A DNA stretch of 41,514 bases from Afifella pfennigii DSM 17143 (GTDB lineage Bacteria; Pseudomonadota; Alphaproteobacteria; Rhizobiales; Afifellaceae). Under the pieces are notes generated by a model. It saw only the letters and a program-made list of their open reading frames with translations. It was not told the origin of the DNA and ran no database searches. Positions 25,827 to 33,104 of the stretch are shown in pieces. Each line of letters starts with the position of its first letter. Positions within the stretch are counted from its first letter, which is position 1. The translations under genes were made by a program, and so were the position numbers. The stretch lies in assembly GCF_000688515.1 (NCBI RefSeq), contig NZ_JHZK01000031.1, positions 1 through 41,514 of the forward strand, given 5' to 3'.

Positions 25827-26627
25827 CTACTCCAGTTCTTCGATGCCGCCGAGAAGCGCTTCGCGCGAAATCTCGCCCAGATGCATGGAGCGCAGCAGAC
25901 CGTCGGGCCCGATGAACAGCGTGGCGGGCAGGCCTCGTGCCGCGTAATGGCGGCCGAATTCGCCCAGGGAATCGACGATGATGTGATCGAGCCGGAGATT
26001 TTCGCTCGTCAGATATCGTTCGATGGTCTCCCGTCCCTCGCCCTGGTTGACGAAGACGAAGACCGCATCGTCGTTGTTTTCGGCCACATCGACCATCATC
26101 GGCATCTCTCTGCGGCAGGGCGGGCACCAGGTCGCCCAAAGATTGACGACCGCGGGACGGCCCTCAAGCTCGCGCGGCTGGAACGGTTCGCCGGCGAGGG
26201 TGAAATAGCCGCCATCGCTGGGCAGCGCCGTTTGCGGTGTGCCGGCGGTCAGCTGGATGACGAGGACGGCCATATAGGCCGCCGCCGCCGCCGGCAGCAC
26301 CGTCCAGGGCACCAGGCGCAGATGATGGCGGAAACGAAAGGCGGTGAAGAGGACCGCGACACCGAGCCCGGCCTCCACGAGAAAGCCTCCCTGCCAGACG
26401 GCGAAGACCCGCCACGGCTCGGCCAGGAAGCTTTCCGCGTAGCTGAGAACGTGCCCCAGCCGCGCTCCGACGATAAAGGCGATGGTGGTTCCCCACGCCC
26501 ATGCGGAGAAGCGCGCATCGACCTTGCGCGACAGTACCTCGCTCAGGATGAGGAATGCCGCGATCGCCAGGATGGCGGCAAACCGGTCGGGGGCGAAGAC
26601 GAGAGGACCTATCGCAACGGCGTTCAT
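25827..26627 (-). CDS. Membrane-anchored TlpA-type thioredoxin with Lgt-like N-terminal domain
   Basis: Of the 266 residues, the first ~128 form four hydrophobic helices with FIVGARLGHVLSYAE. This segment resembles the Lgt (prolipoprotein diacylglyceryl transferase) membrane domain but is too short to be a whole Lgt. Residues about 140-266 are a TlpA-like thioredoxin domain with WCPPC (C168, C171) and the cis-proline segment RGLPATLFIG. It probably passes or accepts electrons in the periplasm, fed by the adjacent DsbD-like protein. It is the last gene of a dsbG-dsbD-tlpA unit, seven bases after dsbD. Confidence 0.85.
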   Translation of the reverse strand: MNAVAIGPLVFAPDRFAAILAIAAFLILSEVLSRKVDARFSAWAWGTTIAFIVGARLGHVLSYAESFLAEPWRVFAVWQGGFLVEAGLGVAVLFTAFRFRHHLRLVPWTVLPAAAAAYMAVLVIQLTAGTPQTALPSDGGYFTLAGEPFQPRELEGRPAVVNLWATWCPPCRREMPMMVDVAENNDDAVFVFVNQGEGRETIERYLTSENLRLDHIIVDSLGEFGRHYAARGLPATLFIGPDGLLRSMHLGEISREALLGGIEELE

Positions 26628-26634
26628 CTTGGCT

Positions 26635-28449
26635 CTAGCTCCCCACCCGCGCGATCGACGCCTTGAGCGTTTTTGCTGTCACGTCGCCGACAAGCCTGGA
26701 GCCGCTGAGCTCGGCCCCTTGCTGATCGAAGAAGATCATCGTGGGCGGACCGACGACGGCGAGATCGCGCATCAATTCCTGGTTCGCCTCGTCCAGGCTC
26801 GTCACGTCGATCTTGACGCGCTGAAACCCGTCGAGCCCGGCGACGATCTCTGCCGCCGGCAGGACGTCCCGCTCGATCACCTTGCAGGTGACGCACCAAT
26901 CGGCGGTAAAATAGACGAGCGTGGGACGGCCCTCGGCCGAAGCCAGCCTTTCCGCGAGCCCTGCCGTGGAATCGGCTTCCACGAAGCTGAGCTGTGCCCT
27001 CGCCTCTTGCCCCGCGCCGTCCGTGCCGAAATGGGCGAGCGGCCGCAGCGGGTCGGTTCCGCCCGACGCCGCGCCGATGGCGAGAATGACGCCGCCGAGC
27101 GAAAGCGCCAGCCCGCCGGCCTTGCGAAAGCGCGGGCCGGCCGTCGCATCCGCCGTCAGCCTGTCGGCGAGGCCGACGAAGACGGCCGCCGTGATCAAGA
27201 GAACCGCCCACAGCGCCAGGCTGAGCTCCGGCGCCACGATCCTCGACACCATCCACACGGCGGCGCCGAGGAAAACGAAGCCGAAGATATGCTTGACGTG
27301 CACCATCCAGACGCCGGCGCGGGGCAAGGCGCGGCTTCCCAGCGTGCCGAAGGCGATGAGCGGGATGCCCTGCCCGAGGCCGAGCGCGAAAAGCGCCGAT
27401 GCGCCGAGATAGACGTCCCCCGTCTGGGCGATGTAGAGCAGGGCGGCCGCCAGCGGCGCGGTAACGCAGGGCCCGACGATGAGCGCGGAGACGAACCCCA
27501 TGGCCGCCGCGCCGCCTATGGAGCCCCTTGTGCCGGCCTGCGCGCCGGAAATGCGGCTCACCCAGGCGGACGGCAATTGCAGCTCGAACAGGCCGAACAT
27601 CGAAGTCGCCAGCACGACGAAGAGCACCGCGACCGCGCCGATGGCGTAGGGCGATTGCAGCACCATTTGCAGGTTCTGCCCCGACCAGGCGGCGACGACG
27701 CCGAGCATGCCGAATGCCAGCGCCATCGCCGTCACATAGGCTGAGGAAAGCACGAACCCCCGCCACGCCGTCAGCGCCTCGCCTTCGCGCGCCAGCGTCG
27801 CGCTCAAGATCGGATACATCGGCAAGACGCAGGGCGTGAAGACGAGGAGCAGCCCGAAGAAGAGGAAGCTCGCGACAACCCAGAGCGCCCCGCCGCTTGC
27901 CAGCAACGAGCCGACCATGCCGCCGCCGAGCGTTTCCTCGGCGAGCTTGAAGCCCCCAGCCTCGCCCTCGCCCGCCGCCGTCTCCTGCGCTGCTGCGACC
28001 GCGAAGCCGACGACGGGCTCTGAGACCTTCAGGCTTTCGGTGTGAACGGTCAGGGTGAGCGGCGGATAGCAGATGGAGTTCTTCTTGCACCCCTGATAGC
28101 TGACCGCGACCTTCTCCGGCGCGTCGCTGCCAAGCCGCGCCACGGCCTGCGAATAGTAGACCTCCGACGGACCGAAATTGGCGTCGTCGGCCTCCATCAC
28201 CCCCGGCTCGCTCTGAAGCGCCAGGCTCTCGCCGCTGCCGGCATCGCTCGCCTGCAGATGCTCGCGGTAAAGGTAGTAATCCTCCGCAATCTCCCAGCGC
28301 AGCACGACCTCGCCGCCCTCGCCGCGTTCGACGGAGAAGCGGAAGGCCTCCTCCGCTTCCAGGAGATCGGATGGCTGCGCCGAAGCGGCGAGGGGCAGAA
28401 GGACGAAAAGCAGGCTGGCAAGAAGCCGAAGGATATTCATGTGCGGCAT
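26635..28449 (-). CDS. dsbD: Thiol:disulfide interchange protein DsbD/ScsB-like
   Basis: About 604 residues in three parts. An exported N-terminal domain (signal MNILRLLASLLFVLLPLAAS) has the redox pair in YQGCKKNSICYPP (about C119, C125). A central eight-helix domain has the membrane cysteines in FTPCVLPMYPILSATL and VGPCVTAPLAAALLY. A C-terminal thioredoxin domain has DWCVTCKVIERDVL (near residue 517). The known role is to carry electrons from cytoplasmic thioredoxin across the inner membrane to periplasmic partners such as DsbG and TlpA. The start is uncertain: ATG 28449 (MPHMN) or ATG 28440 (MNILR), neither with a strong ribosome site. All six redox cysteines are present. Confidence 0.92.
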   Translation of the reverse strand: MPHMNILRLLASLLFVLLPLAASAQPSDLLEAEEAFRFSVERGEGGEVVLRWEIAEDYYLYREHLQASDAGSGESLALQSEPGVMEADDANFGPSEVYYSQAVARLGSDAPEKVAVSYQGCKKNSICYPPLTLTVHTESLKVSEPVVGFAVAAAQETAAGEGEAGGFKLAEETLGGGMVGSLLASGGALWVVASFLFFGLLLVFTPCVLPMYPILSATLAREGEALTAWRGFVLSSAYVTAMALAFGMLGVVAAWSGQNLQMVLQSPYAIGAVAVLFVVLATSMFGLFELQLPSAWVSRISGAQAGTRGSIGGAAAMGFVSALIVGPCVTAPLAAALLYIAQTGDVYLGASALFALGLGQGIPLIAFGTLGSRALPRAGVWMVHVKHIFGFVFLGAAVWMVSRIVAPELSLALWAVLLITAAVFVGLADRLTADATAGPRFRKAGGLALSLGGVILAIGAASGGTDPLRPLAHFGTDGAGQEARAQLSFVEADSTAGLAERLASAEGRPTLVYFTADWCVTCKVIERDVLPAAEIVAGLDGFQRVKIDVTSLDEANQELMRDLAVVGPPTMIFFDQQGAELSGSRLVGDVTAKTLKASIARVGS

Positions 28450-28527
28450 CAACTCACTGAAGCGGCTGCGCGGAACGGCCGGCGGGCGTCTGTCGAAAGG
28501 CGGAAGGCGAAACTTGACCGCGGCGGC

Positions 28528-29349
28528 TCAGCGCGGTCCCAGGAGCGTCTCCAGAGCGGAGCCCCGCGGCGCGCCCGTCTGAAGGACGAGCGAGCCGTCG
28601 CCACCTCTCGCCACGATACCCGGCGTTCCGCTGAAGCCCAGCTCTCGCATCAGCTCCAGATTTTCGGCGAGATCGGCGCTCGTCTGGCGCGAGACGCTGG
28701 GCAGCGGCGAAATACCCCCCTCGCCCTGGTTGCGCTCGTTGAAGGTGAGCGCTTCCTCCGGCGCCTCCGCCTCCAGGATGGCTGCGGCCTTGGCCGCCGA
28801 ATCCGGCCGGATGATCCCGACCATCACATGCCTGAGCTGCACCTTGCCGGCTTCCACCCATGGGCGCGCGGCGCGCCAGAACTCGTTGCAGAACGGACAG
28901 TTCGGATCGGTGAACGTATAGACGATGCGCGCCGCCTCCGGATCGCCATCCGGCACCCAGCGCGCCGCTTCCAGGCTGCCCCAGGCCCCTTCATCGACGG
29001 GCAGGCTGACCATTTGCCGAAGCTCCTCCTCCAGCACCGGATTGCCCTGCGCGTCGATAAGGGTCCCGATCACCGCATAATCGGGGTCGGGCAGGATATA
29101 GACGGCGAGCGGTCTTGCCCCCGAGCTTGCGGCGAAGGCGCTGAGCCCGCCGGGCGCCTCCAGCGGGCCGTGGATCTTGAGGCCGCGGCTCTCAAGCGTT
29201 GCGAGGAGCGCCGCCCCCGCGCCCGCCTTGTTCTCGCCCGCCTTGTTCTCGCCCGGCTTGTTCTCTGCCGAAGTGACCTGGCCCGAAGTGTCGTCGCTGC
29301 AGCCCGCCAGGAGAAGGATCGCGGCTGCCGCGGCAAGGTATCGTATCAT
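28528..29349 (-). CDS. dsbG: DsbG-type thiol:disulfide isomerase/reductase (lipoprotein)
   Basis: The 273-residue protein has a lipobox LLAGC (C17), so unlike E. coli DsbG it is probably membrane-anchored. A repeated linker follows (ENKPGENKAGENKAG, coded by ~15-bp repeats at about 29225-29270). Next come a dimerisation-type domain (about 48-125) and a thioredoxin fold with FTDPNCPFCNEFW (C151, C154) and cis-proline GTPGIV. In E. coli DsbG keeps single cysteines of periplasmic proteins reduced, notably L,D-transpeptidases, and is recycled by DsbD. It is the first gene of a dsbG-dsbD-tlpA unit. An operator-like repeat lies 75 bases upstream of the start. Confidence 0.9.
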   Translation of the reverse strand: MIRYLAAAAAILLLAGCSDDTSGQVTSAENKPGENKAGENKAGAGAALLATLESRGLKIHGPLEAPGGLSAFAASSGARPLAVYILPDPDYAVIGTLIDAQGNPVLEEELRQMVSLPVDEGAWGSLEAARWVPDGDPEAARIVYTFTDPNCPFCNEFWRAARPWVEAGKVQLRHVMVGIIRPDSAAKAAAILEAEAPEEALTFNERNQGEGGISPLPSVSRQTSADLAENLELMRELGFSGTPGIVARGGDGSLVLQTGAPRGSALETLLGPR

Positions 29350-29423
29350 CTGGTAAGCACCGCCGTGAGATTGTGTGAGCGTTCGAAAGCTTGCTGGTGT
29401 GCGGCGGCCTCTCCCGGTCCAAG

Positions 29424-29440
29424 CTTAAGGCAACATTAAG
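29424..29440. promoter_or_regulatory. Operator-like direct repeat upstream of dsbG
   Basis: CTTAAG-GCAAC-ATTAAG, two hexamers five bases apart (11-bp period). It differs by one base from the perfect repeats at 30100 and 33040. It lies between the thioredoxin stop and the dsbG start, 75 bases upstream of the latter. The format matches the direct-repeat boxes of PmrA/QseB-type OmpR-family regulators. Confidence 0.7.
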
Positions 29441-29503
29441 GGCGTTCCCGCTCTGCCGATACTGCCGCGAGCTCGGCGAATGGGTCGCCGGCGCACCCAA
29501 GCC

Positions 29504-30055
29504 TCAGCCGGCTTGCGCGAACGGGCGCAGCCGCCGCACGAGATCGCGCCGCCGGAACGAGCCGACCGAGCGGGTGCGCGCGTATTCGGCACCGCTGGCG
29601 GTCTCCACCACGAAGAAGGTGGGCGGCCCGTCGGCGCGCAGGTAGGAAAGAAGCCGCCGATTGCCGTCGTCCATGGCCGTGACGTCGACCTTGACGAGCG
29701 GCACGCGCTGCAAGAGCCGCTCCACCGAGGGATGGGCGAGAACCTCCCGCTCGATCCTGTGACAGACTGCGCACCATTCGGCCCGAATATCGATGAGAGC
29801 GTATCGGTGTTGCCGGGCGAGCGATGCCAGCGCCTGGCGATAGCTCTCCACGTCGCTCACCGTCAGGGGCGGGGCGGCAAGCGCGGAGCCGATCGGGGGC
29901 GCGGCGAGTGCCGCCACGGCCAGCGCGCCCCCCAACACCAGGGCGCGCCGCGACAGCCCGCCGGAAGGCGCCGCGACGTCTTTCGGCAAGGATGGCGCGC
30001 GGCGTTTCTCCTTGGCGGGCTGGCGACGATCCTGGTAACGCGTGTTTGAAGACAT
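29504..30055 (-). CDS. Tat-exported thioredoxin-fold protein (DsbD C-domain-like)
   Basis: The 183-residue protein has a basic N-terminus and a twin-arginine signal, SRRALVLGGALAVAALAAPP (RR at 36-37). A thioredoxin domain follows with AEWCAVCHRIEREVL (C95, C98) and the cis-proline DGPPTFFVV. The run HRIEREVLAHPSVERLLQ matches the DsbD gamma domain rather than classic thioredoxin. Tat export implies it folds, perhaps with reduced cysteines, before crossing the membrane. It is a single-gene unit. It is divergent from the L,D-transpeptidase gene with a shared operator, and its ribosome site is buried in a hairpin. Confidence 0.87.
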   Translation of the reverse strand: MSSNTRYQDRRQPAKEKRRAPSLPKDVAAPSGGLSRRALVLGGALAVAALAAPPIGSALAAPPLTVSDVESYRQALASLARQHRYALIDIRAEWCAVCHRIEREVLAHPSVERLLQRVPLVKVDVTAMDDGNRRLLSYLRADGPPTFFVVETASGAEYARTRSVGSFRRRDLVRRLRPFAQAG

Positions 30056-30059
30056 GGCT

Positions 30060-30094
30060 GCGGGCCCTCCGGTTCGAAAACCGGACGGGCCCGC
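30060..30094 (-). promoter_or_regulatory. Leader hairpin masking the ribosome site of the thioredoxin gene
   Basis: On the minus strand, arms GCGGGCCCGTCCGGTT and AACCGGAGGGCCCGC pair over 15 bp with a single-base bulge and a four-base loop. The likely Shine-Dalgarno GGAGGG is inside the second arm, nine bases before the ATG at 30055. The structure lies between the operator (30100-30116) and the start codon, so it would be in the mRNA leader. Very high stability suggests translation is held down unless the stem is opened. Confidence 0.6.
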
Positions 30095-30099
30095 GCTTC

Positions 30100-30116
30100 C
30101 TTAAGCCAGTCTTAAG
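30100..30116. promoter_or_regulatory. Operator-like direct repeat shared by thioredoxin and L,D-transpeptidase genes
   Basis: CTTAAG-CCAGT-CTTAAG, a perfect hexamer repeat with an 11-bp period. It is 45 bases from the thioredoxin ATG on one side and about 41 bases from the L,D-transpeptidase start on the other. The hexamer is itself palindromic, so the site can serve either direction. It is identical in format to the site before the regulator gene at 33040. Confidence 0.75.
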
Positions 30117-30157
30117 GTGGGAAATCTGCCTGTCAGAGCCACGACAACGAAAAAAGG

Positions 30158-30880
30158 TTGGACAAACAATTGGATAAGCAAGTGATCTCGGCCCTTCCCA
30201 GGCGCGCATTCCTGCTTGGCGCCGGTGCCTTGGCTTTGACGGGTTGCGTCTCCACGCGCTCGGCTGCGGTGGCCCCGGTCGCGCCCGAACCTGTCCGCCC
30301 CGTCACGCCGTTGATGTACGCGGCCATTCCCGATGAGAAGTTCCCGATCCCGGAGGTCGACGTCTCCAAGGTCGACGAGCGCTGGTGGCGCGCGGAGGTG
30401 GATTATCCGACCAAGGAGAAGGTCGGGACGGTCATCGTCGATACGCCCAATCGCTACCTCTACCATGTCAGGCCCGAGGGCCGCGCCATGCGCTACGGCG
30501 TCGGCGTCGGCCGCGACGGCTTTTCCTGGGCCGGCCGCGGCCATATCGCCTACAAGCGCGAATGGCCTCGCTGGAACCCTCCCGACGAGATGGTCGCCCG
30601 CCAGCCCGAGCTTGAACCCTACAGCATCGCCAATGGCGGCATGGGTCCGGGGCTGCACAACCCGCTCGGCTCCCGCGCCCTCTATATTCACGAAGGCAAC
30701 CGCGACACCATCTATCGCGTCCACGGCACCGCCGAGGACTGGAGCATCGGCAAGGCCGTCTCGTCCGGCTGCATCCGGCTCCTCAACCAGGACGTCATCC
30801 ATCTTGCCGACAATGTGCGCGACGGCAGCGCCATCCTCGTCATCCCCGATCCCTCGGGCGGCCAGATCCTCGTCGGATGA
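30158..30880 (+). CDS. L,D-transpeptidase (YkuD domain), predicted Tat/lipoprotein
   Basis: About 240 residues. The N-terminus has PRRAFLLGAGALALTGC, a twin-arginine-like signal with lipobox LTGC. The YkuD domain spans about 85-238 and has the motif HG...SSGCIRLLNQD with catalytic Cys about 205. Apart from the lipobox cysteine this is the only cysteine, so the mature enzyme has one free thiol. It cross-links peptidoglycan or anchors proteins to it. The start is uncertain: TTG 30158 has AAGG directly against it, whereas TTG 30170 or GTG 30182 have more workable spacing. It lies inside the dsb locus, divergent from the thioredoxin gene across a shared operator, and converges on the sensor kinase. 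Confidence 0.88.
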   Translation: MDKQLDKQVISALPRRAFLLGAGALALTGCVSTRSAAVAPVAPEPVRPVTPLMYAAIPDEKFPIPEVDVSKVDERWWRAEVDYPTKEKVGTVIVDTPNRYLYHVRPEGRAMRYGVGVGRDGFSWAGRGHIAYKREWPRWNPPDEMVARQPELEPYSIANGGMGPGLHNPLGSRALYIHEGNRDTIYRVHGTAEDWSIGKAVSSGCIRLLNQDVIHLADNVRDGSAILVIPDPSGGQILVG

Positions 30881-30973
30881 CGGGCGTCGGGCCGACCGCA
30901 GCGGGCGGTGACGATGACCGGGCGGTGATGCTCGCAGCCGCGAGCGCGCCGGGCGGCCCGGCACAGGGCCGCC

Positions 30974-32338
30974 TCAGGAAGCTCCGGCCGCCCGTGACGC
31001 GGGCGCATAGGCGATGATGGCGCTCAGCCCGCCCGCGACCCGGTTTTGCAGCCTGAGCCGCCAGCCGCTTCGCCCCAGCGCCAGTTCCACGATCGCCAGC
31101 CCCAGCCCGCTGCCGATGGGCGCCTTGTTGCGACCGCGGAAGAAGCGTTCGGTGACCTTCGGCAACTCGTCCGCCGCGATCCCGGGGCCGTCATCCTCGA
31201 TGACGATACATTGCTCCTCGCCCTCCACCGCCATGTGGCAGCGCACGACACCGCCTTCGGGCGAATGGTTGACGGCGTTTTCCATCAGGTTGCGCGCGGC
31301 GAGCGTGAAGAGCTCCGGCTCGATTTCAAGCTCCAGCGCATCGAGGCCGGGCGCGATTTCGATCGTCACCTTCCTGGCCGGATCGGCCAGTTCGCGCGCC
31401 AGCGAGGAAAGCACCGTCCCCGCTTTGACCGCGCCGCGTCGCTCGGCCGGCTCGCGCGCCTCGATGGCCGACATGTCGAGAAGCTGCCGCACCAGCCGTC
31501 CGGTGCGGTCGACCCCCACCATGATCTGCCGCAACGCCTGATCGCGTATCGCCCGCTCGTCGCTGGCCAGGGCCACCTGCGCCTGTGTCTTGAGGCCGGC
31601 GAGCGGCGTGCGCAGTTCATGGGCGGCGAAGGCGATGAAATTGCGCTCCCGCTCGCGCAATCGGGTGACGCGCGCAAAGAGTCCGTTCAGCGAATCCAGG
31701 ACCGGAACGATTTCCTTGGCCGTCTCCACGCCTTTGATCGGGCTGAGATCGGAAGCCCGGCGCCCTTCCAGGTCGCGCGCGATGTTGTTGAGAGGCGCAA
31801 GCCCGCGCCGCACGCTCAGCCAGATGAGACCGGCAAGGGCGGGAAGGATCAAAAGCACGGGCAAGAGCAGGCCGCGGATGACGTCGTTGACCAGCCCGTC
31901 CCGTATCGTGAGATTGTCGCCAATGAGGACGCGCACGCCCAGATCGGCGTTGGTGATGGCGTAGACGCGCCAGCTCTCGCCGTTGATCATCGTCTGCGAG
32001 AACCCGTCCGCATGTTCGGCGAGTTCTTGATCGGGGGCACCGCCGGAGCGTCCGATCAAGACGCCCTGCAAGGACCAGATCTGGCAGGAAAGCTGGCGCT
32101 CGTAGGATAGGTTCGGGCGCGCCGGAAGCTCGGCGCCGAGCGGCTGGTCCGCATCGACCTTGATGTCCTGGCTGACGATGAGGGAGCTGACCATGCGTCC
32201 CGCCTCCATCAGGCGCGCATCCAGGACCCGTTCCACCTCCGCGCGTGTGCTGAGGAAGATCCACACCACCGCCGACAGCCAGACCAGTCCGGTCGTCATC
32301 ACCAGGATCAGGAAAAGGCGCGTGCTGATGGAAGGCAT
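30974..32338 (-). CDS. Sensor histidine kinase of the dsb locus (DsbS-like)
   Basis: The 454-residue kinase has a first membrane helix (about 8-29), a periplasmic domain (about 30-153), a second helix (about 155-176), a HAMP linker, a HisKA box FAAHELRTPLAGL with H240, and an ATPase domain with NLMENAVNHSP, IEDDGPGI and GSGLGLAIVELAL. The periplasmic domain has one cysteine, C85 in RQLSCQIW. From memory, P. aeruginosa DsbS senses copper through Cys82; C85 may be its equivalent. The ATG shares its A with the TAA of the regulator gene (TAATG), indicating coupling. Confidence 0.9.
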   Translation of the reverse strand: MPSISTRLFLILVMTTGLVWLSAVVWIFLSTRAEVERVLDARLMEAGRMVSSLIVSQDIKVDADQPLGAELPARPNLSYERQLSCQIWSLQGVLIGRSGGAPDQELAEHADGFSQTMINGESWRVYAITNADLGVRVLIGDNLTIRDGLVNDVIRGLLLPVLLILPALAGLIWLSVRRGLAPLNNIARDLEGRRASDLSPIKGVETAKEIVPVLDSLNGLFARVTRLRERERNFIAFAAHELRTPLAGLKTQAQVALASDERAIRDQALRQIMVGVDRTGRLVRQLLDMSAIEAREPAERRGAVKAGTVLSSLARELADPARKVTIEIAPGLDALELEIEPELFTLAARNLMENAVNHSPEGGVVRCHMAVEGEEQCIVIEDDGPGIAADELPKVTERFFRGRNKAPIGSGLGLAIVELALGRSGWRLRLQNRVAGGLSAIIAYAPASRAAGAS

Positions 32339-33000
32339 TAGGCCTCCTCCCCTAACCGATAGCCGATACCGCGCACCGTCTCGATGAGGCCGGGCCCGAG
32401 CTTGCTGCGCAGATGATGGATGTGGACTTCCACCGCGTTGCTCTCCACCTCTTCCTGCCAGCCATAGAGCTTTTCCTCGATCTGGCGCTTGGAAAGGACC
32501 CGCCCCGGATGCGCCATGAGCACATGCAGGATGGAATATTCGCGCCGCGAAAGCCGAACCGGTTCGCCGCCCCGCTCCACCAGCTGCGCCGAGGGATCGA
32601 GCCGCAGATGCCGCCATTCCAGGACGGTGCGCGAGCGCCCGCCGGCGCGGCGGACAAGGGCGCGCAGGCGCGCCGCCACCTCGTCGAGATCGAAGGGCTT
32701 GCCGAGATAGTCGTCGGCCCCGGTATCCAAGCCGGCGATCCGGTCGGCGACGCCGTCGCGCGCGGTCAGAAGAAGGACGGGCGTGTCGTCGCGGCGCTCG
32801 CGCATGGATTTGAGCACGTCGAGCCCGGAACCGTCGGGCAGCATCAGATCGAGCACGAGCGCGTCGAATGCGTGGTTCTTCAGAACCGCGTTCGCTTCCT
32901 CGCAGCTCTCCACCGCGTCGGCCGTGAAGCCGCTTATCGCCAAGCCCACCTTGAGACCGTCTCTGAGGACGGCGTCGTCCTCCACGATGAGTATCCGCAT
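32338..33000 (-). CDS. OmpR-family response regulator of the dsb locus (DsbR-like)
   Basis: The 220-residue regulator starts MRILIVEDDAVLRDGLKVGL. The receiver has acidic pocket E7-D9, phospho-acceptor D51 (ALVLDLMLPDG) and LGKPFDLDE with the conserved lysine. The winged-helix domain (about 125-218) has LSRREYSILHVLMAHPGRVL and EVHIHHLRSKLGP. It belongs to the QseB/TctD/PmrA branch, whose members bind direct repeats with 11-bp spacing. A perfect CTTAAG-N5-CTTAAG lies 40 bases upstream, suggesting autoregulation. The ATG at 33000 has AGGTGATC upstream; a GTG three codons earlier is less likely. Confidence 0.93.
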   Translation of the reverse strand: MRILIVEDDAVLRDGLKVGLAISGFTADAVESCEEANAVLKNHAFDALVLDLMLPDGSGLDVLKSMRERRDDTPVLLLTARDGVADRIAGLDTGADDYLGKPFDLDEVAARLRALVRRAGGRSRTVLEWRHLRLDPSAQLVERGGEPVRLSRREYSILHVLMAHPGRVLSKRQIEEKLYGWQEEVESNAVEVHIHHLRSKLGPGLIETVRGIGYRLGEEA

Positions 33001-33039
33001 TCCGATCACCTGCCAGCCTGAGCGTGCTTGTCCATCAGG

Positions 33040-33056
33040 CTTAAGGCAGACTTAAG
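33040..33056. promoter_or_regulatory. Operator-like direct repeat upstream of the response regulator gene
   Basis: CTTAAG-GCAGA-CTTAAG, a perfect repeat with an 11-bp period, 40 bases upstream of the regulator's ATG on the minus strand. The same repeat occurs before the other two transcription units of the locus. It lies between the regulator start and the stop of the LysE-type gene. Confidence 0.75.
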
Positions 33057-33104
33057 GATGGCACGGCCCAATGGTCGGGGCCGAACGCGTCGGTGAGCTC
33101 CGCT

